Assembly: GCA_030248215.1 (NCBI GenBank)
Contig: JASANG010003696.1
Coordinates: forward strand, 290,001 to 354,000
Reading direction: 5' to 3'
DNA length: 64,000 nt
From: Enoplolaimus lenunculus
Lineage: Eukaryota; Nematoda; Enoplea; Enoplida; Thoracostomopsidae
Below the pieces are notes generated by a model. That model did no database searches. It saw nothing but the letters and a program-made list of their open reading frames with translations, and was not told the DNA's origin. The position numbers and the translations under genes are program-made. Positions 38,001-47,622 of this stretch are shown piece after piece. Position 1 is the stretch's first letter, and each line of letters opens with the position of its first letter.

Positions 38001-40229
38001 TTTTAAAATCTACCAATTTTCTAGCTTTGTTATTAGGTTATTCTTCCAGCTGGCGTTGGCTCAAAATAGGCTTGATTTTAAGAAATTTTTCATATTTCAA
38101 CTTCGAATGACCTCTATTGATTATTTTACACTCAAATATAAATTTTGAAAAATTCAGTAAGTATTAATCAACTCAACTCGTGAGCTTAAAGCGACCAAGA
38201 AGCCAAACGCAATTTTAACATTTGTTTTTGTGTTTCTAATTGAAATTAATATTTTAGTATTGTTGTAGGATTTATCAATGATCAACAAGCGAAATTACAG
38301 TCCGCCAAAACGACAGATTCTGCAGGTAAATTTCAGAATTTTTCAAAAAAATCACAAAACAGGTATATGATGCTGCTTTAACTGAGATTAATGGCAACCG
38401 CAGAACAGATGTCTTGCCTGATTTTGTGTGTTCGACGAATTTGCATTTGTTGTATTTGCGTCATAATTTTGGCGAAAGTTGCTATGTTACAAATTTAGTT
38501 TTACCTGATTCTCAAATACGAAAAAATAAAACCACATAATAGTACATCGAATATTTACCTTCATCGTGTGTCAACTTCGGTCTCTCATGAGAACGCAAGC
38601 CTCATGAAACTCAGAAATCCGCTACTACAGAGAGCGCACCTTGGTACAGCAGTTGATCTAGAAATTCTTGGAAAAAGGCATAGTACACTGCAAAAAATGG
38701 TGTGTCAAATTGACTCTGTCTGAAATAGGCTTTTCCGGACTACACAAACTGAGTCAAAATTCTACTCCGCCAGAGTCAAACGTGCGACTCAGTGAGTCGA
38801 ATTTGAATCTGGCGAAGTTGAATTTGACTCAGTTTTCGCGGGGTTCATGCTATAACCGGGGCAAGCGGACACGGTTTGTCCCATGTTGATTCGACATCAA
38901 CGTTAAAATTCGAGCTTTTATATCGGGTCAACAGGCTAAACTCGAATGTCATATTACATTAGTTACAAACCGCCGCTCCCAAATGATCAATGTGTACAAG
39001 GGACGGTATGCCACGTGATACTGTGAAACATTTATGCGAATATCATATGATATTCCAAATTTGCAACGAATATCATATGATATTTAGCGGGACAGTGTAA
39101 CCTTTGGGTACTAATAAATGAATGAAAAGTTGGACGGTAGTGGTACAAATGAGCTTTAAATACCAAATACACGCCTGCTACTCGTTTCTACACAAAATCG
39201 CATAAAACCACAGCTTTATAATCTGAAAATTCAAATTTAAAATTCTAGTATCATATGATATTCAACAGGACAATTTGGGTATGTTACCTCAAGTATGCAG
39301 ACATTTGAAAATATATCATATGATATTCGCAGACAATACCTCGAATATAATATGATATTGAAGAACAAGAGGTGACCCACACATGTTAATAGTAGACAAA
39401 TACGAAATTTTGAATGCGATATAGGTTCTATATGCAGACAAAATGTTACCCAATGGTCTAATAGGGACAAAACGTGTCCCACGCTGCCCCGGTTATAACG
39501 TTAACCCCGCATGTATAGTCTACAAAAGCCTATTTCGGAGTAGAGAACTCACCAGCGCGAAGAATAACGCGTTTTTTGAATGACAATAAAGAATAACGCG
39601 TTTTTTGAATGACAATAAAGCAAAAATTTGTTAAGCAGGAACCGAACAATTGTTTATTAAAATGTTTTGACAAGTAAACGTCTGCCGCCGCTGTTGTCCT
39701 TTTGAGAGAGTCAGTCTGTATGGAGCACTGTGGGTATTTTGGGGGGCTTTGTTTTAACGGCACTTTCATCATACCGCAGGCACCCAAATTGCAGCGTGCT
39801 GTGACCAACGATAGTTGAACTTTATTTGTGTCAAAAAAATAAAAAAACAGCTGTTGGCGTTTTGAAACCATATTCAGGAAAACGTTTTGACAGATGCTGT
39901 TTAAAACGCGAAAAGCATTTAAAATAGCGTTTTATTTTTGACACTTAAATACATTTGCAGGATCCCAAACGGCAACTGCAATAGTTATAGTAGCGTTGGT
40001 GGCGATCGCTGTGGTGGGGTTCGGTGCAGGGTTGACATTCTTGTGGTTTCGCAAACGACGCAAAAACACGGCAACCCAACAAGGCAGTTCAACAGCTGAA
40101 ATTGGCCAATCAGCACTGGAAATTGTTCCATTAAACATCAACCGCAATGAAGAAAACAAAGAATCATTGGCGGATGTTGACGTTGACAGCGTTATGCCGG
40201 ATCCTCGCGATTACAGGGGGACGTCATAG
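20044..40229 (+). CDS. Transmembrane protein with four thrombospondin type-1 modules and a minisatellite-encoded linker, eleven exons
   Basis: Exons: 20044-20063, 23835-23902, 24181-24259, 28420-28490, 30640-30828, 30909-31457, 32395-32568, 33426-33602, 37806-37988, 38269-38325, 39961-40229. All phases agree (611 residues), and exons from 30640 on are bounded by phase 1 introns, as expected of shuffled modules. Residues 1-19 ([19 protein letters not shown]) are a signal peptide split by intron 1. RIKR at 35-38 is a furin-type site, followed by an acidic Tyr-rich stretch. TSR1 (about 83-137) has [12 protein letters not shown], complete with the O-fucosylation motif. TSR2 (327-383) and TSR4 (444-503) keep W-x-x-W and six or so cysteines; TSR3 (385-442) is degenerate. 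A helix at about 528-553 ends in FRKRRK, then a cytoplasmic tail of about 55 residues. A cell-surface adhesion or guidance role is likely but unproven. Exon 1 and the repeat exon are the least certain parts. Confidence 0.75.
20337..20550. mobile_element. Family J element
   Basis: GTATAGCACCTATCATCAGT on the left, CTGGTGATAAATCCTACACA on the right, with the inner AGTCAAAATTGGTACAGAAG block shared by other J copies. It is followed by CCTAAGC-type core sequence of a damaged A/B element to about 20640. Confidence 0.65.
20878..21036. mobile_element. Family C element, left end slightly shortened
   Basis: ATGGTGAGTCAAATTGGCTC on the left and GATTCACCATTTTTTGCAGT on the right. A further C left fragment (ATGGTAAGTCAAACTGACCC) begins at 21486 without its right half. 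Confidence 0.7.
22002..22569. other. Open frames on both strands, unassigned
   Basis: A 140-codon plus-strand frame starts at 22147 in good start context (ACCATGG), and an 80-codon minus-strand frame overlaps it at 22244-22002. Neither has a domain I recognise or splice signals that fit the gene around it. The region lies in intron 1 of the thrombospondin-repeat gene. Confidence 0.2.
22795..23745. mobile_element. Inverted-repeat element with GGAAAAAAAT ends
   Basis: The left end is TATGGTTGTTGGCTGGAAAA with CCGGAAAAAAATGG. The right end is the inverse, CCGGAAAACACAACCCTGG, with TTTTTTCCGG. The interior of about 850 bases has no clear gene. CAGGGTTGTG-type ends with AT-rich arms suggest a hAT-like non-autonomous element. 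Confidence 0.5.
24326..24400. mobile_element. Family J left-end fragment
   Basis: TTTTCAAATGTGTATAGCAC followed by TTATCATCAGTTGGTGATTC. The right half is absent, and a K element follows directly. Confidence 0.55.
24478..24815. mobile_element. Family K element, complete
   Basis: CAACAAGAGTGTGCAACTTG with TACATTTTGTGTACAAAAGA on the left. On the right, CAACGCGTGCTGGAACATTT and GTTGCATACTCTGGTCAATA, then ATGGACTCTTGGTATTACC. About 338 bases, no coding capacity. The 24816-26650 stretch beyond it is AT-rich intron, with one weak minus-strand open frame at 26627-26364 and nothing else recognised. Confidence 0.7.
26364..26627 (-). other. Minus-strand open frame, unassigned
   Basis: 87 codons with a hydrophobic start ([13 protein letters not shown]) and two Asn-X-Thr/Ser sites, inside an intron of the plus-strand thrombospondin-repeat gene. 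I recognise no family. It may be a chance frame or an exon of an overlapping gene. Confidence 0.2.
26660..27690. repeat. 119-bp satellite array
   Basis: Landmark TTAACTTTGTTTGCAATCC falls at 26821, 26940, 27059, 27178, 27297 and 27416, an exact 119-base step. The units from about 26941 to 27430 look identical, while the outer units are diverged. One outer variant on each side carries an inserted ACTTTACATATAA-type segment. This pattern indicates recent homogenisation of the centre. It lies in intron 3 of the thrombospondin-repeat gene. Confidence 0.95.
27968..28166. mobile_element. Family A element
   Basis: CCACTGTTACTTTAAGGAGC on the left and GCCCTTTAAAGTAACATGGG on the right, with CCTAAG core runs. 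Near-identical ATAAAAAAT and CAAAAAAT flanks suggest a target duplication. Confidence 0.75.
28539..29280. mobile_element. Cluster of family K elements and fragments
   Basis: At least five K arms lie in tandem or nested order, near 28541-28615, 28645-28740, 28875-28960, 28990-29060 and 29150-29265. Each has GTGTGCAACTGGGTACATT-like or inverse sequence and CGCAACGCGCG motifs. It is probably two or three K copies inserted into one another, in the intron before TSR1. Confidence 0.6.
29560..29622. repeat. (TTG)n microsatellite
   Basis: An interrupted run of TTG/GTT. The GC-richer block after it (29640-29750) and the rest up to 30358 show no recognised feature. Confidence 0.9.
30359..30596. mobile_element. 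Chimeric A/B element
   Basis: It begins as family A (GGCCAATGTTACTTTTTAAG) and runs through a CCTAAG core. It then turns into a family B right end (CCGGCCCTGTTCTATACATG, GGGCC) and finishes with a second family A right end, ACGCCCCTTAAAGTAAACAT. Either B inserted and lost its left half, or the shared core recombined. Confidence 0.75.
30909..31457 (+). repeat. 24-bp minisatellite, probable coding exon of the thrombospondin-repeat gene
   Basis: About 22 units of a 24-base sequence around GATTAGGCTCGGATTCAGGC differ by substitutions only. The array starts directly after a CCCATGCAG acceptor and ends at ACCCA/GTAAGT. The exon is 549 bases (183 x 3), phase 1 at both ends like its neighbours, and reads as LGSDSGLG repeats. 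It would form an extended Gly/Ser/Asp-rich spacer between TSR1 and TSR2. The unit contains TTAGGC and TCAGGC, so it may have grown from a family A/B core. All six frames are nearly open because 24 is a multiple of 3, so openness alone is not proof. Confidence 0.6.
31616..31825. mobile_element. Family B element
   Basis: GTCCATGTAAAGATCAGAGG on the left, GTTCCGCCCCTGTTCTTTAC on the right, TTAGGC core in two blocks. Confidence 0.75.
32205..32360. mobile_element. Family H fragment
   Basis: GATAGCCAGCTCACGTTGCC, TTTTTCAGCATAAATATACA, TTTACAAGCAAGGTTGG and a GGGGGGG block match H copies elsewhere. It ends about 35 bases before the TSR2 acceptor. Confidence 0.55.
32610..33023 (-). other. Minus-strand 137-codon open frame, unassigned
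   Basis: It lies in the intron between TSR2 and TSR3, opposite to the host gene. The translation has a hydrophobic start and a [16 protein letters not shown] segment that looks less random than its surroundings. I recognise no family and see no promoter or poly(A) signal. Confidence 0.22.
33687..33903. mobile_element. Family J element
   Basis: ATTCTGAAATGCGAATAGCA with CACCAGTTAGCGATAAG on the left, TGACAGGTGCTACGCACG on the right, and an internal AAATCAAACGCGAAAC block shared with the J copy at 20.4 kb. The 33904-36096 intron sequence after it shows no recognised repeat apart from weak open frames. Confidence 0.65.
36097..37240. repeat. 220-bp inverted repeat with nearly identical arms
   Basis: Arm 1 is 36097-36316 and arm 2 is 37021-37240. 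Read as reverse complements, they differ at only two positions, with no gaps. The loop of about 700 bases contains a family B element. The whole structure lies in the intron between TSR3 and TSR4, so the pre-mRNA could fold into a long hairpin. Weaker similarity continues a few bases beyond each arm. Confidence 0.95.
36549..36760. mobile_element. Family B element
   Basis: GGCCATTGTAAAATCAGGGG with CGGAACGTTTTTCTGCGGGA on the left, CCGCTCCTGTTCTTTATATT on the right. It sits in the loop of the 220-bp inverted repeat. Confidence 0.75.
37391..37589. mobile_element. Family B element
   Basis: GGCCAATGTAAAAGAATATG on the left and CTGCCCCTGATCTTTACATG on the right. Flanks CAAATTGC and CGAATTAC resemble a worn 8-bp duplication. 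A damaged second copy (right half) follows at about 37660-37760, ending 45 bases before the TSR4 exon. Confidence 0.75.
38687..39555. mobile_element. Family C element split by a family E element
   Basis: C left half is 38687-38833 (ACTGCAAAAAATGGTGTGTC to GACTCAGTTT). C right half is about 39511-39555 (TAGTCTACAAAAGCCTATTT, then AACTCACCA). Between them is a complete E element from GCGGGGTTCATGCTATAACC at 38836 to GGTTATAACGTTAACCCCGC at about 39509. E is therefore younger here. Inside E are repeated ATATCATATGATATT palindromes. Confidence 0.8.
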
Positions 40230-40324
40230 TTTACTACTGAATGTCGTCCGATACCGTGCGGTATTGATAATTCGACCCATGTTAATACGCTGTCGGGACG
40301 GCCGTCAGCCTAACAAGGACAATT

Positions 40325-40384
40325 AATAAACAATGAATTGCCGCATGGCACCACTCAGTAACAATTTGTATGTATATAAATAAA
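40325..40384 (+). promoter_or_regulatory. Poly(A) signals of the thrombospondin-repeat gene
   Basis: AATAAA occurs at 40325-40330 and again at 40379-40384, about 100 and 150 bases after the stop codon. Either would give a short 3' UTR. Confidence 0.6.
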
Positions 40385-40649
40385 AATGTTTTGACTCTGT
40401 AAATCACCTAGATTAAACTTTCAAAATTCGGTTCTACAATGTATAATTCAACGAAATTTGGCAGTCTACGACGATTTGCAGGTTTGGTACAGGGGAGGTA
40501 TTCCAGGAAATTTATTTTATTAAAAATCGGCACTTTTCCAGCCTTTACCATTTATACGTTTTGTTTTATGTTATCCTTCAAAATAAGGTTTTGCTTACAA
40601 CATTGCGTCTTGAAAACTGAACGTGTGTCCTCTCCGTTTCCGCAATCTG

Positions 40650-43600
40650 GCAGGGTCAACCTTGGTTGGCGGAAAGATTAGTCCTACGGTCCGTGGAGAG
40701 GCCAGCCCGCCGGAGTGCGTTCTGGCATGACTCCTGTTGGTCTCTTATCTGGGCAGACGACGCGCGCCCTTGCAAAACCGTCGAAGGCGTGATAAATATG
40801 CGAACGGTGAAAAAACCTTACCTCTGTGTAAAGACACGTATAATATTGGCTCATGGAACATCAGAACGTTACTTAAAAACGGGAATGAGGAACTTCTATG
40901 TAGATCCCTTGGTAATCGCCGCATACATGTAGCTGCCGGATCGGAACTACGACTGGCGAAAACTGGTATTATTACTATCACCTCACCGCAAAATATTAAA
41001 TTGGTCACATTCCCGGGTGGAAAAAAATTCAAACGAAAACACGGTAACAGATACATCGGAAAAAACTACAGATTCATACCACCAAAAAGCCGCAATGTTA
41101 CCCTGCTATCCTCCTCGGAAGCTCCTGTACACCACATTTACACCCAGCCAATGCCCTTTCAAAAATATCACGACCTATTAAATATTGAGACTCAGAAATT
41201 TAAAATTCTACGAATATACTATAAATAAATCTTTATAAATCGGAGCCACATATTTTTGGTACTACACTACTTAAACAATAAGCACTCAAAAACGGGAATC
41301 GATTCCGTAAATAACGTACTTAGTATGATCAAATTCACACAATGCGACAACATTAACTAAATGAGTTACCGAAATTTATGCCATCATTATTGCACTGACC
41401 CCCAAGAACAATCCTTAAAAATTCCTAATCTTGCCGACATTAGGTCATCTCAGACCCTAAAAACCGCTGTTTTATATTTTCAGCCAGCCATCAATGTTTA
41501 AAAATAAATTGACCAACAATTCATCATGGTTTCGAACAAATTAAATAACATCAAAACGATCAAAGTTGCTCTTGGTAGATACAATATACGTTTCGCAGCA
41601 GTGCAAAATTCACCAGAATATCTAAAAACACAGTATGCAGCAATGGCATAAAAAAATTATTTTCAAGCAGGGCAATTCGAGGCACAAACTGGGAAATAGC
41701 AGACTCAAGAATCTTGAACTTAAGCGTAAGCTAAGCTAAAAGAACAAGAAGTCTAAGCCTAAACCTAAGCTTAAGTGCCACTGCGTAACTTATGATTACA
41801 TACACTTACACGTAAATGTACCTACACCATTACCTTAACATGCAACTGAACCTAAATGGCGAAACCAAAAAATCCTGCCATATAGCAGGACTAATCCAGA
41901 GGTGATTTTATACAAAAAACTTTTGTCAACTTATACCAAATTAAACATTAGTTTTAAGTGACTTTATCGGTCACTTAATATGCGCTTTTTGACACCTTCA
42001 CACTATTTTCTGGTGCAGAAACGACGGGTTAACAGGATTAGGTATTGCGATTTGCACATAACTGTTTCCGTCATGAGATGGTCCCATGTAAGCTCACTAT
42101 TGGTCTACACGCGACTCCGTGCAAAACCTTTCAATCTTTCGATCATCTCTGCTTTCGGCCCAACTAATCAACCAGTCGATGTGAAAGACAACGTTGTGGA
42201 GGAACTAACGGAACTCATTTCTGGTATTCCTCGTAATGATCTGCCTACTGTCTGTGGTGATTTCACCGCGCAAATAGGGCCCCGTCGGTGCGGCGAAGAA
42301 ACTGTAACACGGTTATTCACTAACACAACCTGCATTGACAATGCTAATCGATTACTGGCGCTAGCAGAGACGCAGGAAATGTTTCTGGTTAACACTGTCT
42401 TTCGGCACACTATCCGGCAGTATCAAAACTGGCGTTGACTTACAGGCAGATATTTCCAGCTTGATCACATTCTTATCAACAGGAAAATTGGAAAAACCTC
42501 CTGCCGAGCGACCATAGCATTGTGCAGATGATGGTGTGGATAAAATTGGAACGTACACATTATTACAAAAAGCAGCGACCAATCCGACTGCTCTGTATCC
42601 TCATTAAGAACGGCACTGCCCGTGAAGAGACGAGATAAACGTGTTCGCTGGCTAGAAAATTCTACAATAAGTCAAGCAGCAAAATTGAGTCGCAGTTACA
42701 ACAACTCAACAAGATCATGAGTCATCCACATTATACTGTCTACGCAATTTGAAAGGGACTAAGGACAATGTAGGCACTGTCTGGACACATGTCTGACAAT
42801 ACGTGTTCCTTCGAACAGACCCTGTGTAATCGCTAAACAAAGTTCCTTCGGCCAAACTTTGTTATGAAATAAGCCGCGTCCCTTCCGACAGACTCTGGAA
42901 AAATCAGTTGTCCTTTAAATAATGTATGGACAATTTAGCATGGGTATGGACGGCAACGTGACTAGGCATAGGTCGTTTTGAGAGAGTGCGAGATGTCAGC
43001 AGGGTCTACACAGGATATGAGTGACATTTGGGCATGTATTTTGGAAACAATGAAATTACAGACTTAGGGGCTCGTATGTGGGGACAATTTTTCACAGTAG
43101 CGTAATAACGTTGATGACCCATCAATATTGAAAACGAAGTTTGAACGGTATAAAAAATGATAAAATCAGTTTAAAGCAATTGCAACTGAGCTAAATCGTG
43201 TTGTTTAAATAAATGACCAGCACAGATTATACAAACTTATTCGACAGTGTTCACAACCACCGTTGGCAACTCGAGGCAGAAAATATGTATGTCTCTGAAG
43301 TAGCATAAGTAGAACGCTGGAGGGAACATTCTGAGCAACTGCATAACAAGCCTCTGCCGGACAACCCAATATGCGACGAGGAGCTGAGCTTTAGTGGCTT
43401 CTACACAGCTGACAACAGCGATCCGCCAACGCTGAGCGAAGTTCAGAAGCAGTGAATAATCTTCGCAATTGTAAAGCTTCTGGCATAGATGACAATCCAT
43501 CAGACTGTTTCAAGCACTCAAATGCACTGATCCTGCAACTTCATAGCTTGTTGTGGGAAATTTGGGAATCCGAGTCTATCCCGATTTTCTGGCGAACTGC

Positions 43601-44900
43601 CATCATACTGCCTTTCTATAAAACAGGCGGCCAATGCAAAGAACAGTGTCGGCACAGTACTATAAGTATATTCCTATGCTTTTCATAATTCTAAGCGTAA
43701 GCCTAAGCGTAAGAATAAGCATATTCCAAAGCCTAAGCCTAAGCCTAAGTCTAAGCCAGGGAAAAAATTAGTCAAAATCTTAAGCTTACTCTATTGTCCC
43801 ACATAAAATGTTTCGGCCAGTGATCTTTACATGGCCCAAAAAGGCGATAGATCCAGTTGCTCGAATTATCGCGATATATCGCTACTATATTTTGCTTTTA
43901 AAATACTTTACGCCATCATTGCAAATAGATTCAAAAATGAAAGAAAACATTCGAACGAGAGCAACAATGCGTATTTCGAGCAGGGCGTAGCACAATCGAT
44001 CAAATTTTGACTAGGTGCATTCTCCTGGAATTCCGGCGCGAGCACTGCCAGCCTGTGGCATTAGCGTTTGTTGACTTCAAAGCTGCATTGGACTCAGTAT
44101 ATCGCGGGTCCCTGTATATGATTATGGCCGCTGACGGTATTCCTTCAAAACTAATGTCGCTTATTAGAGCCATCTTTAAGCCACCGTACGTTTGTATGCG
44201 TGTCAACGATACGCTGCTGCAATTACCTTTCGAGATCAAGTTCGGTGTGAAACACGGTTCAATATTGTCACCCACAGTGTTCAACTATGTGATAACCTGG
44301 GTTATGGAAACAGCTCTGAAAGCCAACGACGGTGTTCAGCACAGAATGTCTGATACATTCCCAGATGCAGCATGACAGCTAAGCGCGTGGGCCTCAACAT
44401 CAATGACACTAAAATAAAGGTAACGACCTGCTGCATAAACCAGCCATCGGACATCGTGCTTAACGGCAAAGCGCTCCAACGTGTACAGAATTTCTGCAAT
44501 CTCCTAACTGTTTTATAACATGTATTGGTTCGTCAGAAGGCGAAGTAACTAATCGCTTAAACTGTGCACGGAGTGCATTCAGCGCGTTAAGAAAGCTTTG
44601 GCGCGCTGAAGACATCTTGTTGAACACAAAACTTAACATTTATAACGCCGCAATCAGACCAGTATTGCTGTACGGTTGTGGCACGCGGTCCATGAAGTAG
44701 AGTTATTTTCAACAAATCAACGTTTTTGAAAACTACTGCCGTAGGCGTATACTCGGTGTGACCAAATTTGATAATGTCAACAATGAAGACTTACAGAAAA
44801 TGGTCGGAAACCTTGCACCACTATATGATCATACTGGTTTCGGTTGCACACGAATTGTCCGCCGTTTATTTTTTCTATGAACACAATAGAGTATCGCAGT
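40650..44900 (+). mobile_element. Decayed non-LTR retrotransposon (LINE) with apurinic-type endonuclease and reverse transcriptase
   Basis: An endonuclease start, NIGSWNIRTLLKNGNEELLC, is read near 40850. The catalytic-type block LPTVCGDFTAQIG, normally GDFNAQVG, is near 42250. Reverse transcriptase motifs follow: NNLRNCKASGIDDNP near 43455, NYRGISLL-like sequence near 43865, FVDFKAALDSVYRGSLY near 44070 and GVKHGSILSPTVFNYVI near 44245. Later maturase-like sequence fades out near 44880. Frames shift several times, stops are frequent, and the expected YxDD block is missing between 44375 and 44400, so it is dead. The motif wording resembles RTE/CR1-type elements, but I cannot fix the clade. 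A family B element interrupts it at 43631-43838. Confidence 0.85.
43631..43838. mobile_element. Family B element inserted in the LINE
   Basis: GGCCAATGCAAAGAACAGTG on the left and TTTCGGCCAGTGATCTTTAC, ATGGCCC on the right. The flanking 8-mers AAACAGGC and AAAAAGGC differ at one position. This is a good target-duplication candidate and supports hAT-type integration for family B. Confidence 0.8.
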
Positions 44901-45039
44901 AAACTGTGAGCAGGCATAATTTTAGTTAGCTACCGCGTCCATACAAAGTTTTCGTTTTCCACGAAATCTCGACATATAGTTTCCGTTTTAAAAAATGTCC
45001 GCACACCAAAAGTAAGAGCTATATTAAAAATTTCCAGCC

Positions 45040-45400
45040 AAAAGTTGAATTTTGTTCTCGAAATTTGAATTTTCCCGCCAAAATTTTGAATTTTCCCGCC
45101 AAAGTTTGAATTTTCCCGCCAAAAATTTAATTTTACGCCAAAATTTGAATTTTCTGCCAAAAATTTATTTTCCTGCCAAAATTTCAATTTCCCGCCAAAA
45201 ATTGAATTTTCCCGCCATAATTTGTATTTTCAAGCCAAAATTTGAATTTTCCGCCAAAATGTGAATTTTCCCGCCGTAATTTGAATTTCCCGCAAAAAAT
45301 TTGAATTTCTCTCAAGATTTAAATTACCCGCCAAACTTTGAATTGTCCGCCAAAAAATTAATTTCCCTGGCAAAATTTAATTTTCCCGTCAAAAATATTG
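45040..45400. repeat. Minisatellite of about 18-20 bases (TTGAATTTTCCCGCCAAAA)
   Basis: Roughly eighteen imperfect units with small length changes. Because the length is not fixed, frames shift along the array and no protein is implied. Confidence 0.9.
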
Positions 45401-45743
45401 TGGAAAAGACACGCATTAAACTGACATCTTTCTGTTCTTTCGAATATGTCAAATATTTTATATTTGCTTCCGAACGTATTTTATTCAGTTGTCCGGACAT
45501 AATTTTTTAGAATTCTATGGCGTCCAGTACTAGCTATGCATGCTACCGCGGACGGCGTAGCTTGTCCGGTTAACGTTTAATGAACACTATAGAGCTTTTA
45601 ACAACTGGACATTTTGTGCACAATTTAAACGTAGGGTAACGTGGGACTGACATTAGCGGTTTGCATTTCAAAATGGAGCAAGATTTAATAAGAGGTGTTG
45701 ACACCACGGTTTGAAAATCCATATTATCAGTGGAAGCTTTCTT

Positions 45744-46006
45744 TTATATAGGCTCCTTACCAAGTTTGCTTGCAGATGCGTTATAAAAGCACTGATCTAC
45801 CTGTTTTAAACCATTGTCTTTTGCCCTCCACATTGCGCGTCTTGCTTGGTTAAGTTCCACATCACTCGTCAGAACTGGTATATTCATCGTCATCCGACTC
45901 TTGCAAATATCGGTTAGGCCCAAAATCTTCATCATCTGCGGAGGCACTTCAGTGTCCTTTTCGCTTGAAAGTTTGGGATCAACAAATTTACATGCGGTCG
46001 CTGAAA
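45744..46006 (-). CDS. Possible terminal exon of an unidentified protein
   Basis: The minus-strand frame reads TACKFVDPKLSSEKDTEVPP followed by MMKILGLTDICKSRMTMNIP and an acidic/basic helix-like tail ending KLGKEPI, about 85 residues to the stop. A TTTAG acceptor lies just upstream. Composition and helix-like periodicity look like coding sequence. No partner exon is recognisable upstream (46.0-47.6 kb) and I do not recognise the family. It could also be a fragment of a decayed gene. Confidence 0.3.
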
Positions 46007-46259
46007 GTGGAACTAAATGCTATGACTGCTGTGAGACACTAATAATTTTGGACCCAAACACAATGAAGTCACAGCGTAAACCATTCGTTTTTCGCAAATT
46101 ATGTTTTGCCAATTTTGCACACTGTTCTCAAATTAGGACCAACTTCTTAACGCACTGAGCGATTGTACAAACTGCAAGAACACATATATTTCAGATTAAA
46201 ACCTCATTTTACAACTGCATCTCAACGCGATCAAGTTTAACAATTCGAGGCAACGCTGA

Positions 46260-46480
46260 AGCAGACAGGGGTGGGGGCTCCTCCCAAACTTTCGGGTGGA
46301 GACCTCCAAAGAAGCGAGCGAGAAACCAGACGCATTTTAAAGCATCGGCGGTTTTTGCTTTAGCGGATTAAGGTGTGGCCCATTAGGGGTGGGCCCCCTC
46401 AAATGAAGTGTAAAGGGGTGGCTGCTCGGCACTGGTTCGAAGGAAGGAAACATCTATAGGATCCCTGTGGTAGTGGATTA
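46260..46480. other. GC-richer purine block, unclassified repeat
   Basis: GGGGTGGGGGCTCCTCCCAA and GGGGTGGGCCCCCTC blocks resemble the G-rich parts of families G and H, but I could not define ends. Confidence 0.3.
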
Positions 46481-46780
46481 AATCTCAAACAGAGACAAAC
46501 CAAATCGACTCAATTTCAGGTGGCCAACGCAAGTATTAGTAGCAATCTTCTAAACTAAGTACGCAGTACTTTTGAAGCAGTTGCATAATAAATGACTATT
46601 TTTAGAATTGTGTATTACCTTCAAACAATCACCTTGTGGGGCAGGGTAGGTACTTCCATCAGAGCAACAAAGACAGCCTCAATGAACATTTCAATGCTAC
46701 AAAAATCTACATCACGAAGGTGCACAGCAAATCAACAACTTTTACCATCCACCGCTCACTAATAACCGGTGTAAATAGTA

Positions 46781-47078
46781 ATGCGGGGTTCACGTTATAC
46801 CGAGGGCATCAAGGAACACGTTTTATTTCATGTTGATTCGCTGTCAACATAGAATGTGATTTGAGTAGCGGTTTGTAGACAAAGTGAGAATATATATCAA
46901 AAACCCGGATAATTTAGCTGTAAAGTATTTTCGAATACTAAATTAACTGCTAGATAGCAAACAATTCAAATTTTTTCAATTTGACAGTGAATTTACGTGT
47001 AGAGAAAATGGTACATGCTATTATAATAGGGACAAAAGGTGATCCAGGCTGCCCGAGTTATAACGTGGACCTCGCATA
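46781..47078. mobile_element. Family E element, short form
   Basis: GCGGGGTTCACGTTATACCG on the left, GAGTTATAACGTGGACCTCG on the right, with CATGTTGATTCGCTGTCAAC inside. About 298 bases. A family B left-end fragment (GGCCAATGTGTAGAACAGGC) follows at 47117. Confidence 0.7.
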
Positions 47079-47622
47079 ATGTGAAGGAAATTCGCAGTTT
47101 AACGAACAGAAGCCGTGGCCAATGTGTAGAACAGGCTGGGACAAAAATGAAAGCTTAAGCACAAAGTGAAAACTTAGCAGAAAGTTTAACCCAAATAAGC
47201 ACTTAAATCTAAAACTTGCGTCGAACTTAACTATTTAATTCCAAGGACATCCTTAGTAAACCTGTCATGGAAGAATTCCTTAGCTAGGCGGTAATTAATA
47301 AAAACGATTTAATTAATATTACCGGGTTAAAAATGCGCAACGAACGCGTACATGCTAATTTGAAATGTAAGAACAAGAAACATTTGAAGTATAAACTTGA
47401 TCGACTACTGCTCCGCAGTTTTTACAAATCCCTAGCAATTTTATTCGTCAGGTTGCGCTATTATCGAGTCGACTTGAAGTATACGTATTCAGTGCGATGC
47501 GTCATAATGCATTCTTAAGCGCAACACCAAGGCTACGCTTTAAACTACGACACAATTTGATCTAGTATTATGCAATATTTATTCTAAGTTTATATGGTTA
47601 CGGCAATAAATGCCCCCACAAT

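Noticed and set aside
39530-39871. 113-codon minus-strand frame upstream of the last exon of the thrombospondin-repeat gene
   Set aside because: It runs into a family C end and a 27-base direct repeat; no domain or splice support.
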